Shown: in pieces, positions 31,415 to 39,741 of the stretch | Numbering within the stretch: position 1 is the stretch's first letter | How the letters are laid out: each line of letters begins with the position of its first letter | DNA from: Sphingosinithalassobacter sp. CS137 | GTDB taxonomy: Bacteria; Pseudomonadota; Alphaproteobacteria; Sphingomonadales; Sphingomonadaceae | Direction of reading: 5' to 3' | Assembly (NCBI RefSeq): GCF_014334115.1 | Contig: NZ_CP060494.1 | Location: forward strand, 868,001 to 932,000 | Length of the DNA: 64,000 nt | The notes under the pieces: generated by a model | Database searches by the model: none | Seen by the model: the letters and a program-made list of their open reading frames with translations, nothing else | What the model was told of the DNA's origin: nothing | Program-made: the position numbers and the translations under genes

Positions 31415-32635
31415 ATGCAGTTTTCGACGCATGAGACGGGAGCCAATCCCCTCAAGCTGTGGGACAGCGCGGGTCCGTTCGAGGCCGGCGCGATGCAGCA
31501 GCTGCGCAACGTTGCGCAGCTTCCGTTCATCCACAGCCACATCGCGGGCATGCCGGACGTGCATTGGGGCATGGGCGCCACGGTCGGCTCGGTTATCGCC
31601 ACGCGCGCGGCGATCGTGCCGGCGGCGGTGGGCGTGGACATCGGCTGCGGAATGATGGCGGTGCGCACCTCGCTGACCGCCGACCAGCTGCCCGACAGTC
31701 TGAGCGCGATCCGTGCCGAGATCGAACGCGCGGTGCCCAAAGGGATGGAAACGAACCAGAAGGCCAACCATGCCAAGGGCGGATGGGCGGCGACGCCCAA
31801 TTCGGTGGCGCGGACCTGGTATGATCGGTTCGAGAGCCGCTGGCGCGCGATCCTCGCCAAGCATCCCAAGATCGACGGCAAGACCGGCGATCAGCTCGGC
31901 TCGATGGGCGGCGGCAATCACTTCATCGAGGTGTGCCTCGATGAGGCGGATCGCGTGTGGGTGATGCTCCATTCAGGCTCGCGCGGAACGGGAAACCGGA
32001 TCGGCACCTATTTCATCAACGCCGCGAAGGAAGCGATCGCGAAGGAGACGCTCGACTTCCACTTGCCCGACAAGGATCTGGCGTTCCTCAGCGAAGGATC
32101 GCAACTGTTCGACGACTATATCGAGGCGATGCACTTCGCACAGGATTATGCGCTCGCCAACCGCGAGCTCATGATGGCGCGCACGCTCGACGCGCTGCGC
32201 AAGCACCTGCCGGCGTTCAAGACCGACAAGGCGGCGATCAACTGCCACCATAATTACGCCGTGCGCGAGACTCACTTCGGCGCGGACGTGTGGGTGACAC
32301 GCAAGGGCGCGGTGCGTGCGCGCAAGGGCGATCTGGGTATCATCCCCGGATCGATGGGCACCGGCAGCTTCATCGTCGAGGGGCTGGGCAACGAACAGAG
32401 CTTCTGCAGCTGCTCGCACGGCGCGGGACGGACGATGTCGCGCGGCCAGGCCAAGCGATCGATCACGCTCGACCAGCATCGCGCGGCGGTGAAGGGAATC
32501 GAGTGCCGGGTCGACGAAGGCGTGCTCGACGAAAGCCCCGCCGCCTACAAGGACATTGGCGCGGTGATGGCGGCGCAGGAGGATCTGGTGACGATCCGGC
32601 ACCGCTTGCGCCAGATCATCAACATCAAGGGTTGA
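31415..32635 (+). CDS. rtcB: RNA-splicing ligase RtcB
   Basis: 406 residues from ATG at 31415, ten bases after AGGAG; an in-frame start 21 nt upstream is less likely. RtcB joins RNA ends with 2',3'-cyclic phosphate or 3'-phosphate to 5'-OH ends, using GTP and manganese. Family residues: GVDIGCGMMAVR (metal Cys), SMGGGNHFIEV, HSGSRGTG, AINCHHNYAVRE (His for guanylylation and metal) and SCSHGAGRTMSR. No archease or RtcR regulator gene is adjacent. It lies alone, convergent with chpT. A role in repairing tRNAs cut by nucleases is attractive in view of the PIN gene, but that is inference. Confidence 0.95.
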   Translation: MQFSTHETGANPLKLWDSAGPFEAGAMQQLRNVAQLPFIHSHIAGMPDVHWGMGATVGSVIATRAAIVPAAVGVDIGCGMMAVRTSLTADQLPDSLSAIRAEIERAVPKGMETNQKANHAKGGWAATPNSVARTWYDRFESRWRAILAKHPKIDGKTGDQLGSMGGGNHFIEVCLDEADRVWVMLHSGSRGTGNRIGTYFINAAKEAIAKETLDFHLPDKDLAFLSEGSQLFDDYIEAMHFAQDYALANRELMMARTLDALRKHLPAFKTDKAAINCHHNYAVRETHFGADVWVTRKGAVRARKGDLGIIPGSMGTGSFIVEGLGNEQSFCSCSHGAGRTMSRGQAKRSITLDQHRAAVKGIECRVDEGVLDESPAAYKDIGAVMAAQEDLVTIRHRLRQIINIKG

Positions 32636-32642
32636 CGCCTCT

Positions 32643-32670
32643 CGGCGCGGCGCCTTCGGGTGCCGCGCCG
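32643..32670. terminator. UUCG-capped stem between convergent rtcB and chpT
   Basis: A 12-bp stem (32643-32654 with 32659-32670, one G-U pair) is closed by a TTCG tetraloop, an unusually stable hairpin. It fills nearly the whole gap between the two convergent stops and probably acts as a bidirectional transcription end, although no T-tract follows on either strand. Confidence 0.65.
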
Positions 32671-32671
32671 G

Positions 32672-33316
32672 TCAGCCGACGCGGAATGCGGCGCCGAAGA
32701 GCAGCACTTCCGCGTCGGGCGGGCTCACCTGCAAGTCGCCCCCGCCCTGATCGACCAGTTCGTGCACCAGATAGGCCGCCGCCGCGCGCGGCGTGACCGG
32801 GACTTCATCGGACCCGCCGGTTAGCGCGACGCGCAGCTCGGGATCGAGCACGATGCGCGGCCCGTCGGCCCGGACGACGATCTCCACCTGCCCGTCGACG
32901 ACTTCGGCGCCGATATCGAGCTGGCCGCCGCGGATCAGTGCATCGCCGCCGATCAGCGCGAGATTGAGCAGCACCTTGATGGCTTGTTTCGGCAATGTCG
33001 CATGCTCGATCAGCCAGCCGACCTTCACGCGATGGTTGTCACCGAACAGCCCCTCGATCGCGGCGTGCGCCTCGCGCGTATCGACCGTCTCGCCGAAACC
33101 GCCCGCTGCGCCGAATGCCAGCCGAAAGAACTTCAGTTTGTTCGCCGATGCCCGTGCGCTTTCGCCGAGAAGCTCGAGGCACCTCGCGCGCATTTCCGGA
33201 TCATGCTCGTCTGCCAGCAGCTCCAACCCGTTGTTGAGCGCGCCGACGGGGCTCAACAGATCATGGCACAGGCGGGAACAGAGGAGACTCGCGAATTCGG
33301 TCGGGCTGATGTTCAA
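32672..33316 (-). CDS. chpT: histidine phosphotransferase, ChpT-type
   Basis: 214 residues if translation begins at TTG 33316, which follows GGAGCG with good spacing. The N-terminal helical hairpin has the DHp-like sequence LCSRLCHDLLSPVGALNNGL with the phosphorylatable His, and the C-terminal half resembles a degenerate GHKL ATPase fold without catalytic motifs. In Caulobacter, ChpT passes phosphate from CckA to CtrA and CpdR, controlling cell cycle and motility. Neither cckA nor ctrA is here. Residues match the family well, though the exact start is uncertain. Confidence 0.85.
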   Translation of the reverse strand: MNISPTEFASLLCSRLCHDLLSPVGALNNGLELLADEHDPEMRARCLELLGESARASANKLKFFRLAFGAAGGFGETVDTREAHAAIEGLFGDNHRVKVGWLIEHATLPKQAIKVLLNLALIGGDALIRGGQLDIGAEVVDGQVEIVVRADGPRIVLDPELRVALTGGSDEVPVTPRAAAAYLVHELVDQGGGDLQVSPPDAEVLLFGAAFRVG

Positions 33317-33391
33317 GGATGCGCTCCAGCTTGCATGATGCCTTTTGCAGCAGCGCCCCCGCCGGATCAAGCGAAGGTGGCGGAGGCACGA

Positions 33392-33793
33392 TCACGCGAT
33401 CGGATCGATCCCGATCGGATCAAACCCGCCCGTGCCGTTCGAGCGCCAGGCCGTCACGATCTCGCCCGCCACGATCAGCCATAGTTTTCCATCACCGGCC
33501 GCCATTTCCCTATCAGTGGCCGAAGGCTCGGCCGAGCCGTTCGGATGCGAATGCCAGTAGCCAGCTACTGCCTGTCCCCCACTCCGCTCGGCACGCAGCG
33601 CGACGAACAACGCGGCCGGATCGATTTCGAACCGGCTCTCGGGTGTTTCGGCAACATTTTCCGTCGCTTGCCAGCCGCTGATTTCCGCTGCAGCGCCGAA
33701 CAGGAGCCCGCACGCCTCGCAGGGAGCGGCAGCCGCCGATTCCTGCCGGATTCCGTCCAGCACCGATCTTGAAATCCGGGTCCGCATTCCCAT
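33392..33793 (-). CDS. M67 (Mov34/MPN/PAD-1) JAMM metallopeptidase
   Basis: 133 residues. The JAMM zinc site is complete: Glu in CEACGLLFG near residue 26, then HSHPNGSAEPSATD (two His, Asp) at about 81-94. Family members cut after Gly-Gly of ubiquitin-like or sulfur-carrier proteins (for example in cysteine biosynthesis with CysO) or act as deubiquitinase-like enzymes. No ThiS/MoaD-like partner gene is near. Its start codon and that of the divergent rluD are only 12 nt apart, so the rluD ribosome site falls in its first codons. Confidence 0.88.
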   Translation of the reverse strand: MGMRTRISRSVLDGIRQESAAAAPCEACGLLFGAAAEISGWQATENVAETPESRFEIDPAALFVALRAERSGGQAVAGYWHSHPNGSAEPSATDREMAAGDGKLWLIVAGEIVTAWRSNGTGGFDPIGIDPIA

Positions 33794-33805
33794 CTAGAAT
33801 GACGA

Positions 33806-34753
33806 ATGAACCGGGGGGTTTCCAGCATTGAGGCACAAATCGCGGAGGCGGCGGACGGCTGGCGCCTCGACCGCGCGCTCGCCGATGCGATCCCCACCCT
33901 TTCCCGCGAGCGGCTGAAGGCGCTGATCGCGTCCGGCCAGGTCCAGGGGCCCGAGGGGTTGGCGCGTGATCCGGCGCGCAAGGCGCTGGCGGGCAGTATC
34001 TTCACCGTGACGGTGCCCGAACCCGAACCGGCGCACAACGAAGCGCAGGATATCCCGCTGTCGGTTGCGTACGAAGACGAGCATCTGATCGTCGTCGACA
34101 AACCCGCCGGGCTCGTCGTGCACCCGGCTGCCGGAAATCTGGATGGTACGCTGGTGAACGCGCTGCTCCACCATTGCGCCGGGCAGCTTTCCGGCATTGG
34201 CGGGGTGGCACGGCCCGGGATCGTGCACCGGATCGACAAGGATACATCCGGGCTGATCGTGGCCGCCAAGACCGACCGGGCGCACGAGGGGCTGGCGAGG
34301 CAGTTCAAGGACCATTCAATCGACCGCCGCTATCTGGCGATCGTCGCGGGGCGGCTCAGCCCTTCGGAAGGCTCGGTGGACGCGCCGCTCGCGCGATCGC
34401 CATCGAACCGAAAGAAGGTTGCGATCGTTAGCAGTGGCAAGCGCGCCGTGACTCATTATCGGATGGTACGGCCGCTGCGCGAGGCGGCGCTCGTCGAGTG
34501 CCGGCTGGAAACCGGGCGGACGCACCAGGTGCGCGTCCATATGACCTCGCTGGGGCACCCGCTGCTTGGAGACCCGGTATATGGACGGACTCGACCGGCT
34601 CACCGCGGCATGCTGGAAACCTTGGGTTTCCGGCGCCAGGCGTTGCATGCGGCCGAGCTCGGGTTCATTCATCCGGTGAAAAGCCACGCTTTGGCGTTCC
34701 GAAGCGAAATGCCTGCGGACATGCAGGAACTGTTGGGTAAGCTTCTCGTATAA
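33806..34753 (+). CDS. rluD: 23S rRNA pseudouridine synthase, RluD family
   Basis: 315 residues. An S4 RNA-binding domain (about 15-75, WRLDRALADAIPTLSRERLK) precedes the RluA-type catalytic domain with IVVDKPAGLVVHPAAG, the catalytic Asp in GIVHRIDKDTSGLIV, and the distal blocks RRYLAIVAGRL and ETGRTHQVRVHM. RluD isomerises uridines in helix 69 of 23S rRNA. Whether it is RluD or a sister cannot be proven, but length and S4 domain favour it. rpoH follows 60 nt downstream on the same strand. Confidence 0.93.
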   Translation: MNRGVSSIEAQIAEAADGWRLDRALADAIPTLSRERLKALIASGQVQGPEGLARDPARKALAGSIFTVTVPEPEPAHNEAQDIPLSVAYEDEHLIVVDKPAGLVVHPAAGNLDGTLVNALLHHCAGQLSGIGGVARPGIVHRIDKDTSGLIVAAKTDRAHEGLARQFKDHSIDRRYLAIVAGRLSPSEGSVDAPLARSPSNRKKVAIVSSGKRAVTHYRMVRPLREAALVECRLETGRTHQVRVHMTSLGHPLLGDPVYGRTRPAHRGMLETLGFRRQALHAAELGFIHPVKSHALAFRSEMPADMQELLGKLLV

Positions 34754-34813
34754 ATTTCGGTGGCAGACTCGCATGGCAGAGCGCCCCCACCAACTTCGAA
34801 GGGAGACATGATC

Positions 34814-35719
34814 ATGGCTAGCGGCAGCAACGTCCCCGCGACGATTCCCGCTCTCGGCGGTGAGGCGAGCCTCAATCGCTATCTTGCCGAGATCAAGAAA
34901 TTCCCGATTCTGGCGCCCGAGCAGGAATATATGCTTGCCAAGCGCTTTCAGGAGCATGGCGATACCGAGGCAGCGGCGCAGCTCGTCACGTCGCACCTGC
35001 GACTCGTTGCGAAGATCGCGATGGGGTATCGCGGCTATGGCCTGCCCGTTTCGGAGCTGATCTCCGAGGGCAACATCGGCCTGATGCAGGGCGTGAAGAA
35101 GTTCGAGCCCGATCGCGGCTTCCGCCTCGCCACCTATGCGATGTGGTGGATTCGCGCCTCGATCCAGGAATTCATCCTGCGCTCGTGGAGCCTGGTGAAG
35201 ATGGGCACCACCGCCGCCCAGAAGAAGCTGTTCTTCAACCTGCGCCGGATGAAGGCCAAGCTCGATGCGTTCGAGGACGGCGACCTGCGGCCCGAGGATG
35301 TCGCCAAGATCGCGACCGATCTTGGCGTCACCGAGGACGAGGTCATCTCGATGAACCGCCGCATGGCGATGGGCGGCGACACCTCGCTCAACGTGCCGAT
35401 GCGCGAGGATTCGGAGAGCCAGTGGATGGACTGGCTCGCGGACGAGGAGCCGCTGCAAGACGAGCGCGTCGCCGAAACGCAGGAAGCCGACGTCCGCCAC
35501 GAGATGCTGGTTGAGGCGATGGACGACCTCAATGACCGTGAGAAGCACATCCTGACCGAACGCCGGCTGACCGACGATCCCAAGACGCTGGAGGAACTGA
35601 GCCAGGTCTATGGCGTCAGCCGCGAACGCGTTCGCCAGATCGAGGTGCGCGCGTTCGAGAAGCTCCAGAAGGCGATGATGCGTCTCGCCGGCGAAAAGCG
35701 GCTGCTGCCTGCCGGCTGA
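34814..35719 (+). CDS. rpoH: RNA polymerase sigma factor RpoH (sigma-32)
   Basis: 301 residues. The start at 34814 (MASGSNVPATIP) has GAAGGGAG at 8 nt spacing; another ATG six bases upstream is too close to it. Region 2 includes LVTSHLRLVAKIAMGYRGYG, LISEGNIGLMQGVKKFEPDR and FRLATYAMWWIRASIQEFIL; the RpoH box QKKLFFNLRRMK identifies the heat-shock type; region 4 ends with YGVSRERVRQIEVRAFEKLQ. It should direct transcription of chaperone and protease genes. Alphaproteobacteria often have two RpoH copies; only this one is here. Confidence 0.96.
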   Translation: MASGSNVPATIPALGGEASLNRYLAEIKKFPILAPEQEYMLAKRFQEHGDTEAAAQLVTSHLRLVAKIAMGYRGYGLPVSELISEGNIGLMQGVKKFEPDRGFRLATYAMWWIRASIQEFILRSWSLVKMGTTAAQKKLFFNLRRMKAKLDAFEDGDLRPEDVAKIATDLGVTEDEVISMNRRMAMGGDTSLNVPMREDSESQWMDWLADEEPLQDERVAETQEADVRHEMLVEAMDDLNDREKHILTERRLTDDPKTLEELSQVYGVSRERVRQIEVRAFEKLQKAMMRLAGEKRLLPAG

Positions 35720-35788
35720 TCCAGAAGGCGACAGGCGCGCTGCGAAAGGCAATTGCCGCCGCTGCGCACCTGCGGCAGACGATCGGGC

Positions 35789-36697
35789 ATGACCAGCGGC
35801 GGCGACGAGAGCGACCAGGATCGGCCGGGCGGGCCGAGCGATACTCCGGTGCAGATCGCCACGCCCGAAGGCTGGCCGGCCGGCGGCCGTGATGCGCCGA
35901 AGGTGCCGGTCCGCATGGGAGCGCCGCTCGGCGAGCGGCCGCTTCCGGACCTCCAGCCGCTCGGCGAGGAGGGCGCGACCGTACCTCCCCGAAAAGCACG
36001 ATCTCGCAAGCGCAAGCCACTGCTCCGGCGCCTGCTGGTGGGTTTGGTCAAACTGATCGTGGCGCTGGTGCTGCTGTCGGTGCTGTGGGTCGCGGCCTAT
36101 CGTTTCGTGCCGCCGCCGATCACGCTGACGATGATCGGCAATATGATCGAGGGCCATGGCGCCCGGCGCGACTGGGAGCCGCTGGAGCGAATCGATCCCG
36201 ATATGGCTCGCGCAGTGATCGCCGGCGAGGATTCGCGGTTCTGCAGCCATGACGGCTTCGATTTCGAGGCGATCCGCCAAGCCTGGGAGCGCAATCGCCA
36301 GGGCGGGCGGATCCGGGGGGGCTCGACCATCAGCCAGCAGACCGCGAAGAACGTGTTCCTGTGGCAAGGCGGCGGCTATTTCCGCAAGGCACTGGAAGCC
36401 TATTTCACGGTCCTCATCGAAGCGATCTGGGGCAAGCGCCGGATCATGGAAGTCTATCTGAACGTGGCCGAGACCGGGATCGGCACCTTCGGCGTCGAGG
36501 CCGGGGCGCAGCGCTATTTCAGACACGGCGCCGACCGGCTGAGCCGGCAGGAAGCCGCCCAGATCGCGGCGGTGCTGCCGCTTCCCAAGAAGCGCGCCGG
36601 CATCGCCCCGACCGGCTTCACCCGGCGCTGGGGCAACACCATCCGCGCGGGGATCGGCACGATCGAGGCGCAGGGCCTCGACGCCTGCCTGCGCTAG
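35789..36697 (+). CDS. mtgA: monofunctional biosynthetic peptidoglycan transglycosylase
   Basis: 302 residues. A Gly/Pro-rich cytoplasmic region of about 70 residues precedes one membrane helix (about 80-105, LLVGLVKLIVALVLLSVLWV). The GT51 domain shows IAGEDSRFCSHDGFDF (catalytic Glu), RGGSTISQQTAKNVFLW and KRRIMEVYLNVAETGIGTFG. It polymerises lipid II glycans without a transpeptidase domain. The N-terminal region is longer than in E. coli MtgA, so a start further downstream is possible; the ATG at 35789 was chosen as the first in a reasonable frame. It is followed by a terminator-like hairpin. Confidence 0.93.
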   Translation: MTSGGDESDQDRPGGPSDTPVQIATPEGWPAGGRDAPKVPVRMGAPLGERPLPDLQPLGEEGATVPPRKARSRKRKPLLRRLLVGLVKLIVALVLLSVLWVAAYRFVPPPITLTMIGNMIEGHGARRDWEPLERIDPDMARAVIAGEDSRFCSHDGFDFEAIRQAWERNRQGGRIRGGSTISQQTAKNVFLWQGGGYFRKALEAYFTVLIEAIWGKRRIMEVYLNVAETGIGTFGVEAGAQRYFRHGADRLSRQEAAQIAAVLPLPKKRAGIAPTGFTRRWGNTIRAGIGTIEAQGLDACLR

Positions 36698-36721
36698 CCG
36701 CCTCACGCCGAGCCAAGCGGC

Positions 36722-36747
36722 CCGGTCCCCGGAGAAGGGACCGGTTT
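36722..36747 (+). terminator. terminator-like hairpin after mtgA
   Basis: CCGGTCCC (36722-36729) and GGGACCGG (36737-36744) form a perfect 8-bp stem with a 7-nt loop, followed by TTT. It lies 24 nt past the mtgA stop in a convergent gap. The T-run is short, so termination may be partial. Confidence 0.6.
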
Positions 36748-36757
36748 GCCAGCCGCA

Positions 36758-37039
36758 TCAGTTCGTCACGGTGTCGGCTGCGTCCTGTGCCGCATCGCCG
36801 ACGCTCTGCGCGGCATCGCCGACGCTTTCCGCCGCACCGGTGATCGCCTCGGTCTGTGCCGCTTCCTGATTGCTCTGGTTGAGCAGGAAGATGGCGCCGA
36901 CGACCACCAGGATCAGCACGGCGAGGCCGATCAGAAGACCGCCGCCGCTGCCGCGGCGCTCGATCACGGTGGTGTGCGTCTCGGCCGGGGCCGTCGCGGG
37001 CGCCGGTGCCGTGGTGGTGGTCGTGCGATCGTCCGTCAT
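36758..37039 (-). CDS. single-pass membrane protein with repeated SVGDAAQ tail
   Basis: 93 residues; ATG at 37039 follows a clear GGAGGA site. A Thr/Ala/Pro-rich N-terminus leads to a basic patch VIERRGSGGG, one membrane helix (about 34-54, LLIGLAVLILVVVGAIFLL), and a helical tail in which SVGDAAQ occurs twice. No family is recognised. The basic patch suggests an N-in topology with the tail in the periplasm. It is monocistronic, 86 nt downstream of the ybaB stop on the same strand. Confidence 0.75.
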   Translation of the reverse strand: MTDDRTTTTTAPAPATAPAETHTTVIERRGSGGGLLIGLAVLILVVVGAIFLLNQSNQEAAQTEAITGAAESVGDAAQSVGDAAQDAADTVTN

Positions 37040-37125
37040 CTTGCTTCCTCCAACTGGACTGGCGCTCAGAACGGAGGAAGCGAAACGACGTTCCCGTTAC
37101 GGAAAAACAACGAGCGGTTCAGCGC

Positions 37126-37449
37126 TCAGAAAGGCAGCTTGAACCCCGGCGGGAGCGGCAGTCCGCTGGTCATCTTCGACATCTGCTCGGCGCTCGCGGC
37201 ATCCGCCTTGGCGCGCGCATCGTTGATCGCCGCCGCGACCAGATCCTCGAGCATCCCCTTCTCGGACGGCTGGAGCAGCGATTCGTCGATGTCGACGCCG
37301 ATGATCCGGCCCTTGGCCGAAGCGCGGACCTTGACCATGCCGCCGCCCGATGCGCCTTCGACTTCGATCGTGTCGAGGCTTTCCTGCGCCTTTTGCAGCT
37401 CGTTCTGGACGTTCTGCGCCATCGCCATGATGTCTTCGAGATTCTTCAT
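37126..37449 (-). CDS. YbaB/EbfC family nucleoid-associated protein
   Basis: 107 residues. It is a small dimeric DNA-binding protein nearly always found after dnaX. Features: an N-terminal helix [20 protein letters not shown], the beta hairpin [20 protein letters not shown], and a C-terminal helix region ending in Pro- and Phe-rich [13 protein letters not shown]. Its start overlaps the dnaX stop (ATGA). Conservation and placement make the assignment secure; its precise role, possibly with recombination genes (recR), is undetermined. Confidence 0.95.
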   Translation of the reverse strand: MKNLEDIMAMAQNVQNELQKAQESLDTIEVEGASGGGMVKVRASAKGRIIGVDIDESLLQPSEKGMLEDLVAAAINDARAKADAASAEQMSKMTSGLPLPPGFKLPF

Positions 37450-39068
37450 GCCTGTTTGCTCCTGGGTCGGTTCCAGCCGATCAGCTCGGCATCGGGAAAG
37501 GCTTCGAGCGCCGCCGCCACTACGGGCGAGCGCAATACGGCCTCACGCTCCGACGCTTCGCGCGCGGTCTGTATCTCGTGCAATGTAGGGGCTGTGGCGT
37601 CGTCGCGCAGTTGCAACTGCCAATGAACACCGGTGGTATCGCGCAGCGCCGCGCCGAGCTCGCGCACGAAATCGAACGGCAGCGCGCGCGCCGCGCCGAA
37701 TTCCAGCTCGGGCGGCTCGAAGCGGACCGGGCGGAGATAGTCGCGGACCTGCTGCGCAAGCTGGAAGCGCCGGTGCTCCTCCAGATGCGCGGCAAGTTCG
37801 GCCATGTCGCGCGGCACCGCCGGAGCCGCGGGCGCCGGTGCGGAGGGAGCGGCAGCGGCAGGCGCCGCGCCACTGGCGATCTGACGCGCGAGATCGCCCG
37901 GATCGGGAAGCTGCGAGGCATGGATCACGCGCAGCAGCGCCATCTCGCACGCCTCGATCGGCATCGTCGCGCGGCCGACCTCGTCATGCCCCTTCAGCAG
38001 CAGCTGCCACAGGCGGTGGAGCGCGGGGAACGACAGGTCGACGCTCCACTCCTCGAGCATCGCGCGTTCCTCGGCCGGCTGCGCCGTGCTCGGATCGGTG
38101 CCGAGCTTGACCAGCGTGACGCCGTGAACCGTTTCCAGCAAGGTGCGCAGCACCGCCTGCGGGTCGACGCCGAGATCATATTGCGCCCGCAGCGCCCGTA
38201 ATGCCCCCTGCCCGTCGCCGGCCAGCAGCAGGCCGAACAACTCGCGGATTGCCCCGCGATCGGACAGGCCGAGCATCGCGCGAATCGTTTCCGCCTTCAC
38301 ACCGCCGCCTTCGATATCGGCATGGGCGATCGCCTGATCGAGAATCGACAGGCCGTCGCGCGCCGATCCTTCGGCAGCGCGCGCGATCAGCGCCAGCGCC
38401 TCGGGCTCGGCCTCGACTCCCTCGGCATCGGCGACATGCGCGAAATGCGCGGCGAGCAATTCGGCCGGAATGCGGCGGAGATCGAACCGCTGGCAGCGCG
38501 AGAGCACCGTCACCGGCACCTTGTTCACCTCCGTGGTGGCGAACAGGAACTTCACATGGCCCGGCGGCTCCTCGAGCGTCTTCAAAAGCGCGTTGAACGC
38601 ATTCTTCGAGAGCATGTGGACTTCGTCGATGATGTAGATCTTGTAGCGCGCGGAAACCGCCGAATAGCGCGACGCATCGATGATCTCGCGCACGTCGTCC
38701 ACGCCGGTGTGGCTGGCGGCGTCCATCTCGATCACGTCGATGTGCCGCCCCTCGGCAATGGCGACGCACGGCTCGCACACGCCGCACGGATCGATCGTCG
38801 GCCCGCCCTGCCCGTCCGGCCCGATGCAGTTGAGCGCCTTGGCGACGAGCCGCGCGGTCGAGGTCTTGCCGACGCCGCGCACGCCGGTGAGCAGAAAGGC
38901 ATGCGCCAGCCGGTCGCGCTTGATCGCATTGCCCAGCGTGGTGACCATCGCGTCCTGCCCGATCAGCTGGCTGAACGTCTGCGGCCGGTATTTGCGCGCC
39001 AGAACGCGATACGCCTCCGGCTTCACCGGCTGCGGGGGTTCTTCGAGGCCAAGCGAGGAATCGGTCAT
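37446..39068 (-). CDS. dnaX: DNA polymerase III subunits gamma and tau
   Basis: 540 residues from ATG at 39068. DnaX is the clamp-loader ATPase, and tau also tethers the core polymerases. AAA+ elements: [19 protein letters not shown], Walker [19 protein letters not shown], four zinc cysteines between CIGPDG and CEPC, Walker [12 protein letters not shown], and [10 protein letters not shown]. An Ala/Pro-rich hinge at about 410-435 leads to the short domain V-like tail. I found no evident slippery heptamer for programmed frameshifting. It precedes ybaB with a 4-nt overlap. Confidence 0.97.
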   Translation of the reverse strand: MTDSSLGLEEPPQPVKPEAYRVLARKYRPQTFSQLIGQDAMVTTLGNAIKRDRLAHAFLLTGVRGVGKTSTARLVAKALNCIGPDGQGGPTIDPCGVCEPCVAIAEGRHIDVIEMDAASHTGVDDVREIIDASRYSAVSARYKIYIIDEVHMLSKNAFNALLKTLEEPPGHVKFLFATTEVNKVPVTVLSRCQRFDLRRIPAELLAAHFAHVADAEGVEAEPEALALIARAAEGSARDGLSILDQAIAHADIEGGGVKAETIRAMLGLSDRGAIRELFGLLLAGDGQGALRALRAQYDLGVDPQAVLRTLLETVHGVTLVKLGTDPSTAQPAEERAMLEEWSVDLSFPALHRLWQLLLKGHDEVGRATMPIEACEMALLRVIHASQLPDPGDLARQIASGAAPAAAAPSAPAPAAPAVPRDMAELAAHLEEHRRFQLAQQVRDYLRPVRFEPPELEFGAARALPFDFVRELGAALRDTTGVHWQLQLRDDATAPTLHEIQTAREASEREAVLRSPVVAAALEAFPDAELIGWNRPRSKQA

Positions 39069-39288
39069 CGTGCCTGCCAATCTAGGCGCTGCGGGCGGGA
39101 ATGTCGAAACCACGGATTTCCGCCGAAGGTCTCACTAAAGTCGCACCTCAGCGCGTGCGCGCGCCCCCGCGCGCGCGAAGGCGCGCGACGGGAGGCGGAG
39201 CGGCGCTGCCGAGAAGGGGTGATCTCCATTTGTTCCCGGTAGCACGGGCGGCGGGCTGTAGGACAGCGCAAACCCTCCGCCGCCCGGA

Positions 39289-39741
39289 TCAGCGCTTCCG
39301 CAACCGCACGATCGCGGCGTCGAGCGCCTGAAGGAAGTTCGAGCGATCCGCCTTGCCGAACGGCGGCGGGCCGCCGATCTGGTCGCCGCCCGCGCGAAGA
39401 TCGGCCATGATCGCGCGAGTCGCGATGGCGCTGCCGATCGAATCGGCGGTAAAGGGCTTGCCGCCGGGCGCCAGCACGGTCGCCCCCGCCTTGAGGCAGC
39501 GGTCGGCGAGCAGGATATCGGCAGTGACCACGATGTGCCCGGCGCCGGCGGCCTCGGCAATCCAGTCGTCGGCGGCGTCGAACGCATCGCTCACCACGAC
39601 GCGCGTGATCAGCGGGTGATCGGGAACGCGCAGCCAGCCGTTGCTGACGATGGTGACGGGCACGTCATGCCGCCAGGCGACCTTGTAGATCTCGTCCTTC
39701 ACCGGGCAGGCGTCGGCATCGACGAGAATCGCCAGCGTCAC
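39289..39741 (-). CDS. YaiI/YqxD family protein (UPF0178)
   Basis: 150 residues, GTG start overlapping the stop of the helicase gene. Motifs characteristic of UPF0178: ILVDADACPVKDEIYK at the N-terminus, VVVSDAFDAADDWIAE, VTADILLADRCLKAGA and GPPPFGKADRSNFLQALD at the C-terminus. The fold is PIN-like with clustered aspartates, so nuclease activity is conceivable but unproven. It follows the DEAD-box helicase in a probable two-gene operon, which suggests an RNA-related role. The 220 nt before dnaX hold a GC-alternating tract and a hairpin but no gene. Confidence 0.92.
   Translation of the reverse strand: MTLAILVDADACPVKDEIYKVAWRHDVPVTIVSNGWLRVPDHPLITRVVVSDAFDAADDWIAEAAGAGHIVVTADILLADRCLKAGATVLAPGGKPFTADSIGSAIATRAIMADLRAGGDQIGGPPPFGKADRSNFLQALDAAIVRLRKR

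Noticed and set aside
34316-36706. 796-codon open frame on the minus strand opposite rluD, rpoH and mtgA
   Set aside because: It spans three recognised plus-strand genes and their gaps; no ribosome site or known motif, composition typical of antisense frames.
37446-39068. Programmed frameshift producing gamma in dnaX
   Set aside because: No A-rich slippery heptamer followed by a stem was seen; one product (tau) is assumed.
39150-39187. Alternating CG tract (possible Z-DNA) before dnaX
   Set aside because: Such runs are frequent at this GC content, there is no conserved element next to it, and it may simply be part of the dnaX leader.
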